In this document: piece after piece, positions 16,769 to 23,679 of the stretch
Numbering within the stretch: position 1 is the stretch's first letter
Layout of the letters: each line of letters opens with the position of its first letter
Assembly: GCA_017551215.1 (NCBI GenBank)
Contig: JAFZMA010000028.1
Span: 1 to 26,271 of the forward strand
Direction of reading: 5' to 3'
Source: Bacteroidales bacterium
GTDB taxonomy: Bacteria; Bacteroidota; Bacteroidia; Bacteroidales; UBA932
Length of the DNA: 26,271 nt
The notes under the pieces: model-generated
Told to the model about the DNA's origin: nothing
Database searches by the model: none
The model's input: only the letters and a program-made list of their open reading frames with translations
Position numbers and translations under genes: made by a program

Positions 16769-18186
16769 GAAACCTTATCCAGAGAATAGAGACTGAACTT
16801 GAATATGATGCCGCCTCCCTCTCTTTCGGAGGCGGTTATCGTTCCCTTATGGAACACCACGGCGTTCTTGACAATGGCAAGCCCAAGTCCGCTGCCGCCA
16901 GTCTTTCTTGTACGGCCTTCCTCCACGCGGTAGAACCTTTCGAATATTCTCTCAAGAGCTTCCGCCGGAACACCCTTTCCCGTATCCGTGTAAGTGAAGT
17001 TTATCTTGTAGCCACCCTCTCCGGAAACCTGCTCTATGCCGGCCACAAGACTAATCTCTATGCCGCTTCCGCCATGCTCTATCGAGTTGTCTATCAGATT
17101 CTTGAAAAGAGAATAAATCAAGTTGTAGCATCCGTTTATCTTTAGCCGGCTGCTTACTCTCGGGTTAAAGGTTATGTTGTTTTTCTCCAGCTTGTAGCCA
17201 ATCTCCTCAAGTATATCGTCCAGGCAACTCTTGATGTTTACCTCCTCTATTCTGTAAAGACTCTCATCTGCCTTAGCCAGTTCGGAAGACTCGTCCAGCT
17301 TGTTGAGTGTGGAAACCTCATCCACCAGATCCGCAAGGCGGATTGTCTGGGAATAGGCCTTGCCAACAAACTTCCTCATCTGCTCAGGCGTCATGTCCTC
17401 AGAGTTGATTATAGTTTCCAGATAAGCCCTCACGCCGGTAAGCGGAGTCTTGAGCTCATGGGCTATGTTATGGCTTATCTGCTGCTTGTACTTCTTGGCT
17501 TTCTCCAGCTGGCTGAAAGTGGACGCTATCTCGCGGCCCACGTCTCCAAGCTCGTCGTTGCCGAACTTGATCTTGGACAGGCGGCTGCCGTCTTCCTTGA
17601 TGGCTCCAACCAGCTCGCTGTAAGTGCTTAGCGGTTTGGATAGCCTCCTGAGCACATAAATGAATGTGGCAATCAGAGCTATCAGCAATACCGCTATGAG
17701 GATGAAATACGTGTTGTCCTTTTCCACCTGGGCCGGACGGCTAATCTCGAACTTGGAGTAGGAACGTATGTAGCGGTCCCCGAAACGCCGCGCATAGTAG
17801 AGGTATTCCGTATCCGGCTCTCCAAGGGAACTTCTCAGAGCGCTCCCCTCCCCGGAAACGGAAGCGTTGGCTATCTCCGTAGAAGACAATACGTTGTCTG
17901 GTATGGAAATATCTTTCTGGCGGGAGTCGTACAGAACTTCTCCAAGCGTGTCTATCAGAGTGAAGCCGATTCCCCCGTCAAGGGTAATGCTCTCCGGAGA
18001 GCGGCCGAGATCAAGACTGTCTTTCACCAGCTCAACTGCATCGCGGAGCTCATTCTGCATTGCGGAAATACTGTAAACCCTGCTCTGGCGCGATACGTAA
18101 AGCACAAAGAAAAGAGCCAGCAGTGTAAGCAGGATAAGCAGGTATATGACAAGCCTGTAACGGTATTTCAGCTCCAGTTTTTTCAT
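16765..18186 (-). CDS. Two-component sensor histidine kinase
   Basis: 473 residues. TM1 is at about 12-31 and TM2 at about 159-178 (TYFILIAVLLIALIATFIYV), bracketing a periplasmic sensor domain of about 125 residues with no recognised fold. A HAMP-like segment (about 180-233) leads to the HisKA helix with phospho-acceptor His243 (HNIAHELKTPLTG). The ATPase domain shows the N-box NLIDNSIEHGG (363-373), G1 DTGKGVP (401-407), F-box FERFYR and G2 GGSGLGLAIVK (430-440). All catalytic motifs are intact. The start is 6 bases after the response regulator stop, so the two form one operon on the minus strand. Signal unknown; the architecture resembles PhoR-type kinases. Confidence 0.93.
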   Translation of the reverse strand: MKKLELKYRYRLVIYLLILLTLLALFFVLYVSRQSRVYSISAMQNELRDAVELVKDSLDLGRSPESITLDGGIGFTLIDTLGEVLYDSRQKDISIPDNVLSSTEIANASVSGEGSALRSSLGEPDTEYLYYARRFGDRYIRSYSKFEISRPAQVEKDNTYFILIAVLLIALIATFIYVLRRLSKPLSTYSELVGAIKEDGSRLSKIKFGNDELGDVGREIASTFSQLEKAKKYKQQISHNIAHELKTPLTGVRAYLETIINSEDMTPEQMRKFVGKAYSQTIRLADLVDEVSTLNKLDESSELAKADESLYRIEEVNIKSCLDDILEEIGYKLEKNNITFNPRVSSRLKINGCYNLIYSLFKNLIDNSIEHGGSGIEISLVAGIEQVSGEGGYKINFTYTDTGKGVPAEALERIFERFYRVEEGRTRKTGGSGLGLAIVKNAVVFHKGTITASEREGGGIIFKFSLYSLDKVS

Positions 18187-18192
18187 CGGCGG

Positions 18193-18975
18193 TTAAGCTG
18201 AATGCGGCTTCTGCAGACAGTAGCCGTAGCCGGAACGGTTCTGGATAAGTTCCCCTGCCTTGCCGAGTTTCTTCCTCAGGCGAGCAATATGCACATCCAC
18301 AGTTCTTTGCAGCACAAAGCCATCCTCTTTCCATACACGTTTGAGGATATCCTCCCTGGAGAACAGCTTGCCGGCCGAGCGGCTCAGAAGAAGCAATATG
18401 TCCATTTCCTTGCGGGTAAGGAACACCTCTTTCCCTTCCACAAAAACGTGGTTTTCAGCGGAATCCACCTTAAGGATGCCATAGTCAAATACAGTGCGGA
18501 CTTCTTCCGGACTGGAAACCTCATCTGCGGAAGACGGAGCCACATCCACTCTCTTCCAAGAGGTAGAAGAAACATCAGAAACAGGCCTGTGACCGCTGCG
18601 CGACAGAACGGCCCCCACCCTTGCTATCACCTCGTTTACAGAGAAAGGTTTGGATATGTAATCATCTCCGCCCGTACTGAATCCCTTGAGGATATCGTCT
18701 TCCGTATCCAACGCGGTTACAAAGATTATCGGGATGTTGTTCCTGTAATCTTCTCTCAGAACCTGAGCCAGTTTAAGACCGCTTATTCCGCCAAGCATAA
18801 TGTCCAGAAGCAGAAGGTCGTACTTCTGTGAAGCTATCTGGGAAAGAGCCTCCTCTGCACTTAAAGAAGTCTTTACGGAATAGCCCGCCCTCTCTAGATT
18901 GTACTGAAGAATTTCGCAGATATCCTCTTCGTCGTCAACGACCAGAATCCGCGCCTTGCGATTAGTGTCTTCCAT
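18193..18975 (-). CDS. OmpR/PhoB-family response regulator
   Basis: 260 residues from the ATG at 18975. This start is fixed by an AGGAGG at 18984-18989, 8 bases upstream; ten more codons are open upstream but unlikely. The receiver domain (about 1-125) has the acidic pair in VDDEED, the phospho-acceptor Asp in LLLDIML, the Thr in FVTALD and the Lys in SKPFS. A Ser/Val/Asp-rich linker of about 35 residues follows (SDVSSTSWKRVDVAPSSADE), longer than usual. The winged-helix DNA-binding domain ends with RTVDVHIARLRKKLG and NRSGYGYCL. It is first in the operon with the histidine kinase and divergent from folE. Confidence 0.94.
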   Translation of the reverse strand: MEDTNRKARILVVDDEEDICEILQYNLERAGYSVKTSLSAEEALSQIASQKYDLLLLDIMLGGISGLKLAQVLREDYRNNIPIIFVTALDTEDDILKGFSTGGDDYISKPFSVNEVIARVGAVLSRSGHRPVSDVSSTSWKRVDVAPSSADEVSSPEEVRTVFDYGILKVDSAENHVFVEGKEVFLTRKEMDILLLLSRSAGKLFSREDILKRVWKEDGFVLQRTVDVHIARLRKKLGKAGELIQNRSGYGYCLQKPHSA

Positions 18976-19007
18976 ATCTTTAACCTCCTTTCTGACTGCT
19001 GCCAATG

Positions 19008-19038
19008 TTTGGCAAAGATAACATTTTTATTATCTTAG
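19008..19038 (+). promoter_or_regulatory. Promoter of folE, with an overlapping divergent -7 box
   Basis: TTTG at 19008-19011, a 19-base gap, then TATCTTAG at 19031-19038 (one mismatch to TAnnTTTG) point toward folE, whose ATG is at 19065. On the other strand, TATCTTTG (19020 to 19013) is a perfect -7 box for the response regulator gene, although no -33 element stands behind it. The two candidate promoters overlap. Confidence 0.55.
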
Positions 19039-19064
19039 TGCCCTGTTTGAAAAGAAGCGGTTTT

Positions 19065-19664
19065 ATGACATACAAGAAAAAGGAATTGTTCACCCCAGAT
19101 ACAACCCGGAAGCTTGCAGAGCATTACAAGGATATTCTTGGTTTACTCGGCGATGACCCTTCAAGGGAAGGACTGCTGAAAACTCCGGAGAGAGTGGCCA
19201 AAAGCATGCAGTTCCTCACTCACGGCTACCAGCTGGATCCGGTAGCAATACTCAAGTCTGCCATGTTCAAGGAAGAGTATCAGCAGATGGTGCTGGTCAA
19301 GGACATAGAGCTTTACTCCATGTGCGAGCATCACATGCTGCCATTCTACGGCAAAGCCCACGTGGCCTATATCCCTAACGGATACATCACCGGACTGAGC
19401 AAGATTCCTAGAGTTGTGGACGCCTTTGCCCGCCGCCTCCAGGTTCAGGAGAGGCTCACCGTGCAGATAAGGGACTGCATCCAGAAGACTCTCAAGCCTC
19501 TGGGAGTTGCGGTTGTAATAGAGGCCGCCCACATGTGCATGCAGATTCGCGGAGTCCAGAAGCAGAATTCGGTAACCACCACTTCCGCCTTTACGGGAGC
19601 GTTCCTGAACAACCGCAAGACAAGGGAGGAGTTCCTGCGCCTTATAGGCTCTCCTCTCCATTGA
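19065..19664 (+). CDS. folE: GTP cyclohydrolase I
   Basis: 199 residues from the ATG at 19065; upstream in-frame codons overlap the promoter. FolE converts GTP to 7,8-dihydroneopterin triphosphate, the first step of folate (and, in some bacteria, queuosine-type) synthesis. Zinc ligands are Cys87, His90 and Cys158 in MCEHHMLPF and HMCMQIRGV; the mechanism residues around [17 protein letters not shown] and the C-terminal [10 protein letters not shown] motif are intact. Cys87 and Cys158 mark it as the zinc-dependent IA type. Length fits the family. Confidence 0.96.
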   Translation: MTYKKKELFTPDTTRKLAEHYKDILGLLGDDPSREGLLKTPERVAKSMQFLTHGYQLDPVAILKSAMFKEEYQQMVLVKDIELYSMCEHHMLPFYGKAHVAYIPNGYITGLSKIPRVVDAFARRLQVQERLTVQIRDCIQKTLKPLGVAVVIEAAHMCMQIRGVQKQNSVTTTSAFTGAFLNNRKTREEFLRLIGSPLH

Positions 19665-19695
19665 CAGACAGAACATTAAACACTCAAACGGAAAC

Positions 19696-20418
19696 ATGGT
19701 CATGAGAATTTTGATTTGTGCAGCAGAGCAGGAAGAACTGGATTGCGCCATCCAGGCACTTAGGCTTTACGAAAGCAAAATTGCCGGAAAGGCACAGGTA
19801 GACTTCATGCTCACGGGAATCGGAACCACATCCGCCTGCTACCGGATTACAAAGAAAATCGTGGAAGCCCAGGCGGAAGGAAACGGATACTCTCTGGCTT
19901 TAAACATAGGCATTGCCGGAAGCTATGATCTGGAAAAATTCCCGATTGGCAGCACCGCCCTTGTGGAGAAGGAATATTTTGGAGACCTGGGATTTATGAC
20001 CGCTTCCGGATTCCAGACGCTGTTCGATTCCAAGACTCTGGATGCCAATCTTTTCCCGTTCAAAGACGGAGCTCTTGAGATGCTTCCTCTTCCGGAATAT
20101 TTCAACGATATAGCAAACACGTTCAAGAAAGGAACGGGAGTTACTGTCCAGACAGTTACCGGAGGAGAGTCCATGTGCCGCAAGATTGTGGAAAAATATT
20201 CTCCGCATATAGAGACAATGGAGGGAGCCGGCTTCTTCTATGTCTGCCTTAATGAATATGTCAAGTTCATGGAACTGCGCAGCGTATCCAACAAGGTGGG
20301 AGAAGAGGATACCGGCAAATGGGATACCCCAAAGGCGCTGGAAGCCCTGAAGGAAGCCCTGAAGGAATTCTTCCGCCAATTTGTGGAAAATCAGCATAAG
20401 GGTCAGGCAGTGTCTTAA
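19696..20418 (+). CDS. mqnB: Futalosine hydrolase-like nucleosidase (MqnB family)
   Basis: 240 residues from the ATG at 19696; ATG at 19702 (MRILICAAEQEEL) may be the true start. It has the nucleoside phosphorylase/hydrolase fold: NIGIAGSYD in the glycine loop, TVTGGESM, the substrate-binding METMEGAGFFYVC equivalent (ETMEGAGFFYVCLNE) and the SNKVGEED segment with the catalytic Asp. The EGAGFF...SNxVG combination is characteristic of futalosine hydrolase, which removes hypoxanthine from futalosine in the alternative menaquinone pathway. A related MTA/SAH-nucleosidase role cannot be excluded, as no other mqn gene is in the window. It starts 31 bases after folE and may be co-transcribed with it. 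Confidence 0.8.
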   Translation: MVMRILICAAEQEELDCAIQALRLYESKIAGKAQVDFMLTGIGTTSACYRITKKIVEAQAEGNGYSLALNIGIAGSYDLEKFPIGSTALVEKEYFGDLGFMTASGFQTLFDSKTLDANLFPFKDGALEMLPLPEYFNDIANTFKKGTGVTVQTVTGGESMCRKIVEKYSPHIETMEGAGFFYVCLNEYVKFMELRSVSNKVGEEDTGKWDTPKALEALKEALKEFFRQFVENQHKGQAVS

Positions 20419-20481
20419 CCCATAAAAGCCCGAATGTCTTGTATTCAGCCTTTTACGGCAAGAGAAAAAGAGGAGGAGATT

Positions 20482-21216
20482 ATGGAAGAAATTAAAGACA
20501 ATCAGACTGAGGTCATCAGAATCGAGGATATGCACAAGACATATATCCTCGGAAACCAGCAGGTAAATGCACTGGACGGAGTTTCCCTGTCCATAAAAAA
20601 GAACGACTACATAGCCATCATGGGACCATCCGGCAGCGGCAAGTCCACAATGATGAACATCCTGGGATGTCTGGACACGCCAACAAGCGGCCGTTACATC
20701 CTGGGCGGAACGGATGTGAGCCAGATGGAAGACTCAGAACTTGCAGATGTGCGCAACCGCCAGATAGGTTTCGTGTTCCAGTCTTTCAACCTGCTTCCGC
20801 GCTACACCGCCCTTGAAAACGTGGCGCTTCCGCTCATCTACTGCGGCACCCCGGAAAAGGAGCGCATAGAACTGGGTTCCAAGGCACTGGAAGTGGTAGG
20901 CCTCTCAGACAGAATGGACCACAAGCCAAACGAGCTTTCCGGCGGACAGAGGCAGAGGGTGGCCATCGCCAGAGCCATCATCAACAACCCCACCATCATT
21001 CTGGCAGACGAGCCAACCGGCAACCTGGATACCAAAACCTCCGTGGAAATCATGAACATCTTTGAGAAAATCTGGAGGAGTGGCAACACCATCATCATCG
21101 TAACCCACGAGGAAGACATCTCCCGCTTTGCCAGGAGAATTGTCAGGCTCCGCGATGGAAAAATAGAGACAGACACCACCAATCCGCACCCTACCCTGGC
21201 GGATACAGAACTATAA
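20482..21216 (+). CDS. ABC transporter ATP-binding protein (LolD/MacB type)
   Basis: 244 residues from the ATG at 20482, chosen over an in-frame ATG at 20434 because AGGAGG sits at 20471-20476, just before it. Complete ATPase: Walker [10 protein letters not shown] (48-56), Q-loop Gln100 (VFQSFNLLP), signature LSGGQRQR (152-159), Walker B IILADE (172-177), D-loop TGNLD and H-loop His209. The ADEPTGNLD string is typical of the LolD/MacB/FtsE group, whose mechanotransmitting permeases do lipoprotein release or efflux. No permease gene is adjacent, so its partner lies elsewhere. Confidence 0.92.
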   Translation: MEEIKDNQTEVIRIEDMHKTYILGNQQVNALDGVSLSIKKNDYIAIMGPSGSGKSTMMNILGCLDTPTSGRYILGGTDVSQMEDSELADVRNRQIGFVFQSFNLLPRYTALENVALPLIYCGTPEKERIELGSKALEVVGLSDRMDHKPNELSGGQRQRVAIARAIINNPTIILADEPTGNLDTKTSVEIMNIFEKIWRSGNTIIIVTHEEDISRFARRIVRLRDGKIETDTTNPHPTLADTEL

Positions 21217-21241
21217 CGCCTAAGCTTTTAAATCGCTGAGT

Positions 21242-21820
21242 ATGAAGATATACACAAAAACCGGAGACCAGGGAACCACTTCTCTTGTAGGAGGCAAGAG
21301 GGTGTTCAAGAACGATCCCAGAGTAGAGGCCTACGGAGATGCGGATGAGCTGATTTCCTACCTGGGGCTCATCATCGCCGAGAGTGAAAATCCGGCAAAT
21401 ACCGCAGAGACTGCCACCAGAATCCGCAAGGATCTTCTCCACATCCAGCAGCAACTCATGAAAATCTCCGCCTTCTTCGCCATGCCGGAAGAGGGCACCG
21501 GCAAACCCCTAAGGCCGATGGAAGAGTCTGAAATAAAGTTCCTCGAGGAAAGCATAGACACTATGACCGGACAAATGCCTCCTCTGAAAGCGTTCGTTAT
21601 TCCGGGAGCCCCTATCCAGGCGGCCCATTGCCACGTTGCCCGCACCATCTGCCGCCGCGTGGAAAGAAGATCCATCAATCTCCACTCCACAAACCAGGAA
21701 CTGGAAGAGAATCTGGCAAAGTGCAAACAATATCTTAACCGCCTAAGTGACTACCTGTTTACTCTGGCCCGGTATTTCAATGCGGTAACCAACACCCCGG
21801 AAGTTTTCTGGCTCCCGTAA
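21242..21820 (+). CDS. Cob(I)alamin adenosyltransferase, PduO type
   Basis: 192 residues. It transfers the adenosyl group of ATP to cob(I)alamin, making coenzyme B12, needed for example by methylmalonyl-CoA mutase in propionate formation. Family marks: the ATP-binding N-terminus IYTKTGDQGTTSLVGG, YGDADELISYLGL, then CRRVERRSINL (the conserved R-x-x-E-R helix) and the C-terminal YLNRLSDYLFTLARYFN. Length matches the PduO/MMAB family. It starts 25 bases after the ABC ATPase stop and is probably read through from it. Confidence 0.92.
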   Translation: MKIYTKTGDQGTTSLVGGKRVFKNDPRVEAYGDADELISYLGLIIAESENPANTAETATRIRKDLLHIQQQLMKISAFFAMPEEGTGKPLRPMEESEIKFLEESIDTMTGQMPPLKAFVIPGAPIQAAHCHVARTICRRVERRSINLHSTNQELEENLAKCKQYLNRLSDYLFTLARYFNAVTNTPEVFWLP

Positions 21821-21827
21821 AAATTTG

Positions 21828-21858
21828 GTTGCATATTTGAAAATAGTATTTATATTTG
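21828..21858 (+). promoter_or_regulatory. Strong Bacteroidetes-type promoter for the DUF2795 gene
   Basis: GTTG at 21828-21831, a 19-base gap and TATATTTG at 21851-21858 match the -33/-7 consensus almost perfectly. It lies 26 bases before the ATG at 21885, and a purine-rich GAAGGAAAG stands just upstream of the start. This is the best promoter in the window. Confidence 0.7.
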
Positions 21859-21884
21859 CACCCCATTTTAGAGAAGGAAAGAAA

Positions 21885-22106
21885 ATGTATTGGACTTTAG
21901 AGCTGGCATCCAAACTTGAGGATGCACCATGGCCGGCTACAAAAAGTGAGCTTCTGGACTACGCTATGCGTTCAGGCGCTCCTGATGAGGTAATAGAGAA
22001 CCTCAACGACATTGAAGACGAGGAAGAGGTATTCGACAGCATAGAAGACCTTTGGCCTGACTATCCTAGCAAAGAGGATTTCTTTTTCAACGAGGACGAG
22101 TATTAG
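21885..22106 (+). CDS. Small acidic DUF2795 protein
   Basis: 73 residues from the ATG at 21885. It is recognised as the DUF2795-type small protein found widely in Bacteroidetes: WPATKSELLDYAMRSGAPDE followed by ENLNDIEDEEEVFDSIEDLW. No enzymatic motif and no signal peptide; function unknown. The strong promoter and well-placed purine-rich leader suggest high expression. Its final codons (Glu-Tyr-stop, preceded by Asp) are part of a 97-base direct repeat whose second copy lies 2903 bases downstream. Confidence 0.85.
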   Translation: MYWTLELASKLEDAPWPATKSELLDYAMRSGAPDEVIENLNDIEDEEEVFDSIEDLWPDYPSKEDFFFNEDEY

Positions 22107-22194
22107 GCCATTTTAAAGGTTCGTTCTATTTGTAAAGTACTGAATTTTAAAGAAAAGGGACAGGGAAAAATTTCCTTGTCCCATTCTTTTTGCT
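22098..22194 (+). repeat. Direct repeat, left copy (gene end plus terminator)
   Basis: 97 bases identical to 25001-25097 except at 22123 (G here, T at 25026). It begins with the last three codons of the DUF2795 gene (GAGTATTAG) and includes the whole terminator. Weaker similarity continues both ways: AGGA precedes both copies, and a short AAAAC/CCAT stretch follows both after an indel. Confidence 0.95.
22157..22190. terminator. Strong hairpin terminator of the DUF2795 gene
   Basis: GGGACAGGGAAA pairs with TTTCCTTGTCCC (stem 22157-22182, about 11 usable pairs with one G-T), followed by ATTCTTTTT. The left flank is A-rich (AAAGAAAA), so it should work in both directions. Confidence 0.85.
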
Positions 22195-22230
22195 CAAAAC
22201 AAAAAAACCATGTACTAATTTCGCGTCTAT

Positions 22231-22293
22231 TCACTTTTTCAAAAGTGATTTTGTGGCAATATTTCACTTTTTGAAAAGTGTTTTATATATTTG
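22231..22293 (+). promoter_or_regulatory. Twin palindromes and promoter of the first ATPase gene
   Basis: Two inverted repeats: TCACTTTT-TC-AAAAGTGA (22231-22248) and CACTTTT-TG-AAAAGTG (22265-22280). Their centres are exactly 33 bases apart, about three helical turns. The second ends five bases before a perfect -7 box TATATTTG (22286-22293); TTTC at 22263-22266 is a near -33 element at 19 bases. A protein bound at the second palindrome would cover the promoter spacer, so repression is the simplest reading. Confidence 0.75.
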
Positions 22294-22314
22294 TGCTGCA
22301 AAAATGACAATTAT

Positions 22315-23520
22315 ATGGAACTATCGGATCTTCGGCCAATTGTAGATTTCTATCGCAGCAAACTCGCACAGGTAACATTTGATTTCAAACGCTACCTTTA
22401 TCATCAAATCAACTGGGACTCGCGAGTCATTGGGATTAAAGGAGAGAGAGGTGTAGGAAAAACCACTATGCTTCTACAACGGATTAAGGAGAAATATGCA
22501 AACCCAAACGACGCTTTCTATATGTCGTTGGACCATTATTGGTTCAAGACTCATACTCTCCAAGACCTTGTAACCTTCTTGTACAATCATGGAGTCACTG
22601 AAATGTACATAGATGAGGTACACAAGTATCAGGGCTGGAGTTCCATACTGAAGAATCTCGTGGACCAATATGCCGACCTTCGAATTGTGTACACAGGCTC
22701 CTCTTTGCTTGAGATAGATAATTCCAAAGTGGATATGTCGCGAAGACAGACTCCTTATACTCTGAAAGGCATGTCTTTCCGTGAGTATCTGGAATATGAG
22801 GGCATCTTGAAAATGAATGCAGTTTCACTTGAATCGCTACTATCGAATCATGTTTCCATCGCGATGAGTATTATATCCCAGACCAAGGTGCTAAAGGAAT
22901 TCAACAAATACTTGGAGCATGGTATGTACCCGTTTTATAAGGATGCGGGGGCTGATTTCCTGACAAGACTAAAAGAAGTTGTCAATACAGTAATAGAGAG
23001 TGACCTTCCGGCAGTGGAGAAGATTACCTATGAAACCATTGAGAAATGCAAGAAGCTGTTTATGATTATTGCCGAAAAAGTCCCCCTACAGCCCAATGTG
23101 GAACGACTCGCTGTATCCCTCAGTACAACCAGAGACACCTTACTCAGCATCATTTATAAGCTGGACAGGGCAGAAGTCTTGGAACTGCTGACTGTAGAAC
23201 TCAAGAGTTACAAGAAACTGGTGAATCCAGCCAAGATATATTTGGGGAATACTAACCTTATGTATGCCTTTACTCCAAAGATTGAGGTGGGAACTCTAAG
23301 AGAGACTTTCTTCATTGACCAACTCTCTGCGGTGAGCACGGTTCAAATGCCTTCTAAAGGTGATTTCTTGGTGGGCGGCAAGTATCTATTTGAGATTGGA
23401 GGCCCGAGTAAAGACTTTGAACAGATTGCCGGAATCCCTGATAGTTATGTAGGTGCAGATGAAATAGAAACCGGCTATGGTGCCATTATTCCACTTTGGA
23501 TGTTTGGTCTATTATATTAA
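22315..23520 (+). CDS. AAA_14/DUF4143 family ATPase (first of two)
   Basis: 401 residues from the ATG at 22315, 22 bases after the -7 box. Walker A is GERGVGKTT (43-51) and Walker B MYIDEVHK (Asp100, Glu101), followed by the sensor-like IVYTGSSLLEI. The middle holds a winged-helix-like segment (PNVERLAVSLSTTRDTLLS). The C-terminal DUF4143 part, related in fold to PD-(D/E)xK nucleases, reads GDFLVGGKYLFEIGG: Asp350 and Glu360 are present, but Gly362 replaces the catalytic Lys. The ending (DSYVGADEIETGYG, then IPLWMFGLLY) is typical of a Bacteroidetes subfamily of these ATPases that occurs in many copies per genome; its function is not established. The coding sequence is AT-richer than the flanking genes. 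Confidence 0.88.
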   Translation: MELSDLRPIVDFYRSKLAQVTFDFKRYLYHQINWDSRVIGIKGERGVGKTTMLLQRIKEKYANPNDAFYMSLDHYWFKTHTLQDLVTFLYNHGVTEMYIDEVHKYQGWSSILKNLVDQYADLRIVYTGSSLLEIDNSKVDMSRRQTPYTLKGMSFREYLEYEGILKMNAVSLESLLSNHVSIAMSIISQTKVLKEFNKYLEHGMYPFYKDAGADFLTRLKEVVNTVIESDLPAVEKITYETIEKCKKLFMIIAEKVPLQPNVERLAVSLSTTRDTLLSIIYKLDRAEVLELLTVELKSYKKLVNPAKIYLGNTNLMYAFTPKIEVGTLRETFFIDQLSAVSTVQMPSKGDFLVGGKYLFEIGGPSKDFEQIAGIPDSYVGADEIETGYGAIIPLWMFGLLY

Positions 23521-23526
23521 TATGTT

Positions 23527-23558
23527 AGATGGCAAGTTGCTGACACTCCATCTTTTTT
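23527..23558 (+). terminator. Probable terminator after the first ATPase gene
   Basis: AGATGG (23527-23532) pairs with CCATCT (23548-23553) around a 15-base loop, and a run of six T follows directly. The stem is short and the loop long, so efficiency may be modest. It separates the two ATPase genes into different transcripts. Confidence 0.45.
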
Positions 23559-23592
23559 GAAATGTCTATTAGACCACAAGCTCTGCTTCGGC

Positions 23593-23670
23593 ATTCGTCG
23601 GAATTTTTGTATATTTGCGGCAAAGATTCGTCGGAATTTTTGTTGATTATACTTGTTTATTCGTCAGAAT
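23593..23670 (+). repeat. Three palindromic repeats at exact 33-base intervals
   Basis: ATTCGTCGGAAT occurs at 23593-23604 and 23626-23637, and ATTCGTCAGAAT at 23659-23670. Starts are 33 bases apart both times. Arms ATTC/GAAT flank a 4-base centre. The first two copies share 18 bases (ATTCGTCGGAATTTTTGT), the third is a weaker match; the remaining 15 bases of each unit are not conserved. The third copy ends 9 bases before the ATG of the second ATPase gene. Confidence 0.85.
23610..23617 (+). promoter_or_regulatory. -7 box of the second ATPase gene
   Basis: TATATTTG matches TAnnTTTG exactly and lies five bases after the first palindrome, the same offset as in the first ATPase promoter. TTCG at 23587-23590 is a weak -33 element at 19 bases. 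Palindromes 2 and 3 then fall in the untranslated leader. Confidence 0.6.
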
Positions 23671-23679
23671 TTGTGTGAT

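Noticed and set aside
16811..16835. Hairpin CCGCCTCC/GGAGGCGG as terminator of the nucleotidase operon
   Set aside because: It is inside the histidine kinase coding sequence and the following bases are not T-rich; it may still attenuate transcription, but this is not supported.
16726..17145. Plus-strand open frame of 139 codons after the metallophosphatase gene
   Set aside because: It runs antisense to the histidine kinase catalytic domain and shows no protein family signature.
23593..23670. Possible mini CRISPR array (three repeats, 33-base period)
   Set aside because: The conserved part is only 12-18 bases, the spacers are 15-21 bases, there is no cas gene, and the first unit contains a promoter box. 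A regulatory array fits better.
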